From Nepenthes gracilis (Eukaryota > Streptophyta > Magnoliopsida > Caryophyllales > Nepenthaceae), in contig BSYO01000024.1 of assembly GCA_033239525.1 (NCBI GenBank), forward strand, positions 8,207,991 through 8,271,990: a stretch of DNA of 64,000 bases, written 5' to 3'. Below, piece by piece: positions 62,901 to 64,000 of this stretch. Numbering within the stretch: the stretch's first letter is position 1; every line of letters starts with the position of its first letter. The position numbers were made by a program, and so were the translations under genes. Below the pieces are notes generated by a model. The model saw only the letters and a program-made list of their open reading frames with translations. It made no database searches and was not told the DNA's origin.

Positions 62901-64000
62901 ACGCATTATCTATTTTCTCATAAAATTCTCATTAGAAGACATTTGGACAAATAAACAAGAACTTAAAAAACTGTATGCCATAACACCATACGATAATAAT
63001 TCAACAAAAAACTTGAGGTCAAATTCTTTCCAAAAGAAAGAATGATGCACACAACTCTCATTAAAGCCCTTAATTGGTGCCCCACCATGCCCATGCAGCA
63101 GTTCTCCTCCCCACCCCCTCTGTTTTCCCTGATAAAATAATAATTAACATTAACTCCTAACTCCCATCGCTCCCCATTAATTTTCAAAGTGAAGTTTAGG
63201 TGGCTTATTTAAAATATGTCGGAGTCCTTGTAAAATACAGATCTTCGATATTAATCAAAGAATTACCTTTAATTTTCATGTGTATTTGATCATCTAGATA
63301 AATTGAGTGAATCCCAATCGATTAGAATCACATATTCCTAATTTGATTAAGTATTTTCTGTTTGATTGCATCATTTTTAGGTTGATTGTATTTAATTAAG
63401 CAAGAGGGTTCATCTGGATGCTTGTTCGACAGTTAGCACGTCCATGTACTTGCTGATTTCGTATTAAATTATGGTTAATGCTGCGACCAATACAAGTAAT
63501 TAAGTAGCATACAATCATTCATTTGTTAGGTTAGCAAGTCATTTTCCTTTTACGAAGTCAATAACCACACTAATTGATAATTGTCACCCACCCATCACCA
63601 TTTATCTACAACGATTTAAATTAATTGTCGGTCATATACATCTGTACTCGCATTTTACATTTAGTTATTTATTGCATTTTACCTACTTCCTTCAACAATA
63701 TCAAACATCTCATTTGGCAATTGAAATTAAACATATTTTTAAAAAGTATATATTTTTAACAACTACTAATACTAAAATGAGAGAGTAATTTTAATAAATA
63801 TAAAAATGTTGTATTCATTGTATGTGAGAGATGAGCCGAGGGAACCTGTGCCACAATCGTGACTGTTCGGCCGCAATCCAACGGCTCGACAACTTTTTGA
63901 TTTTTTTCAAATGAAAATGGAAAAAAAAAGGGCTTTGCAAATCGTGACCATCCGATTTGCAACCAAATGGCTGCGATTGCGGCTTAGGACCCCTGAGCTC
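62901..64000. other. Intergenic DNA to the window end
   Basis: No gene was recognised. 63855-63990 is GC-richer and holds two related phrases ('aatcgtgac--t-cg---gcaa-c-aa-ggct') about 85 bases apart. The significance is unclear because the window ends. Confidence 0.4.

Noticed and set aside
1..64000. CRISPR arrays, bacterial operons, tRNA or rRNA genes
   Set aside because: No regularly spaced identical repeats, ribosome-binding-site-led gene runs or clear structural RNA sequences were seen; introns and LTR elements show plant nuclear DNA. A tRNAscan run would be needed to exclude single tRNA genes.

Overview
The window looks like a repeat-rich nuclear region of a seed plant, most likely a non-grass angiosperm. 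The main evidence is an intact, multi-exon cellulose synthase gene (minus strand, 32198-38964) whose zinc-finger N-terminus and C-terminus resemble the CESA6-like (CESA2/5/6/9) primary-wall clade. It is surrounded by AT-rich intergenic DNA and old LTR retrotransposons. No bacterial, organellar, CRISPR or rRNA features were seen.

Layout. (1) 1-12005: a decayed Ty3/gypsy element of Tat-like type on the plus strand, cut by the window start. It has a partial 5' LTR, a decayed primer-binding site, gag, protease, RT and RNase H remnants, and only the C-terminal end of integrase. A long 3' region follows with a 54-bp tandem array and two diverged antisense accessory ORFs, then a polypurine tract and a 3' LTR. 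(2) 12080-14155: two diverged direct copies of an AT-rich element with hAT-like features. (3) 14655-23405: a possible two-exon gene of unknown function whose 8.4-kb intron holds two nested solo LTRs plus other LTR debris. (4) 25495-29391: a chromovirus-type pol fragment followed by an LTR-like stretch. (5) 31855-39200: the CESA gene; its last intron contains an unexplained 381-bp reading frame. (6) 40354-41508: a solo LTR about 1.4 kb upstream of the CESA start codon. (7) 44551-50410: a second Tat-like element, on the minus strand and truncated in pol, with a roughly 50-bp minisatellite inside its LTR. (8) 52479-53435: a third Tat-type solo LTR, with AT-rich DNA and a (TA)n(GA)n microsatellite beyond. 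(9) 59060-62900: short duplicated segments and a frameshifted chromovirus-like pol.

Only the CESA gene looks functional with confidence. It would make one catalytic subunit of the plasma-membrane cellulose synthase complex. The rest records repeated retroelement insertion, LTR-LTR recombination to solo LTRs, and strong transition-type decay. The target-site duplications I could find each differ by a single transition. The most interesting structures are the nested solo LTRs with an in-window paralogue of the empty site, the paired antisense ORFs with their own TATA-like boxes in the first Tat-like element, the minisatellite-bearing LTR, and the foreign-looking frame in the CESA intron.
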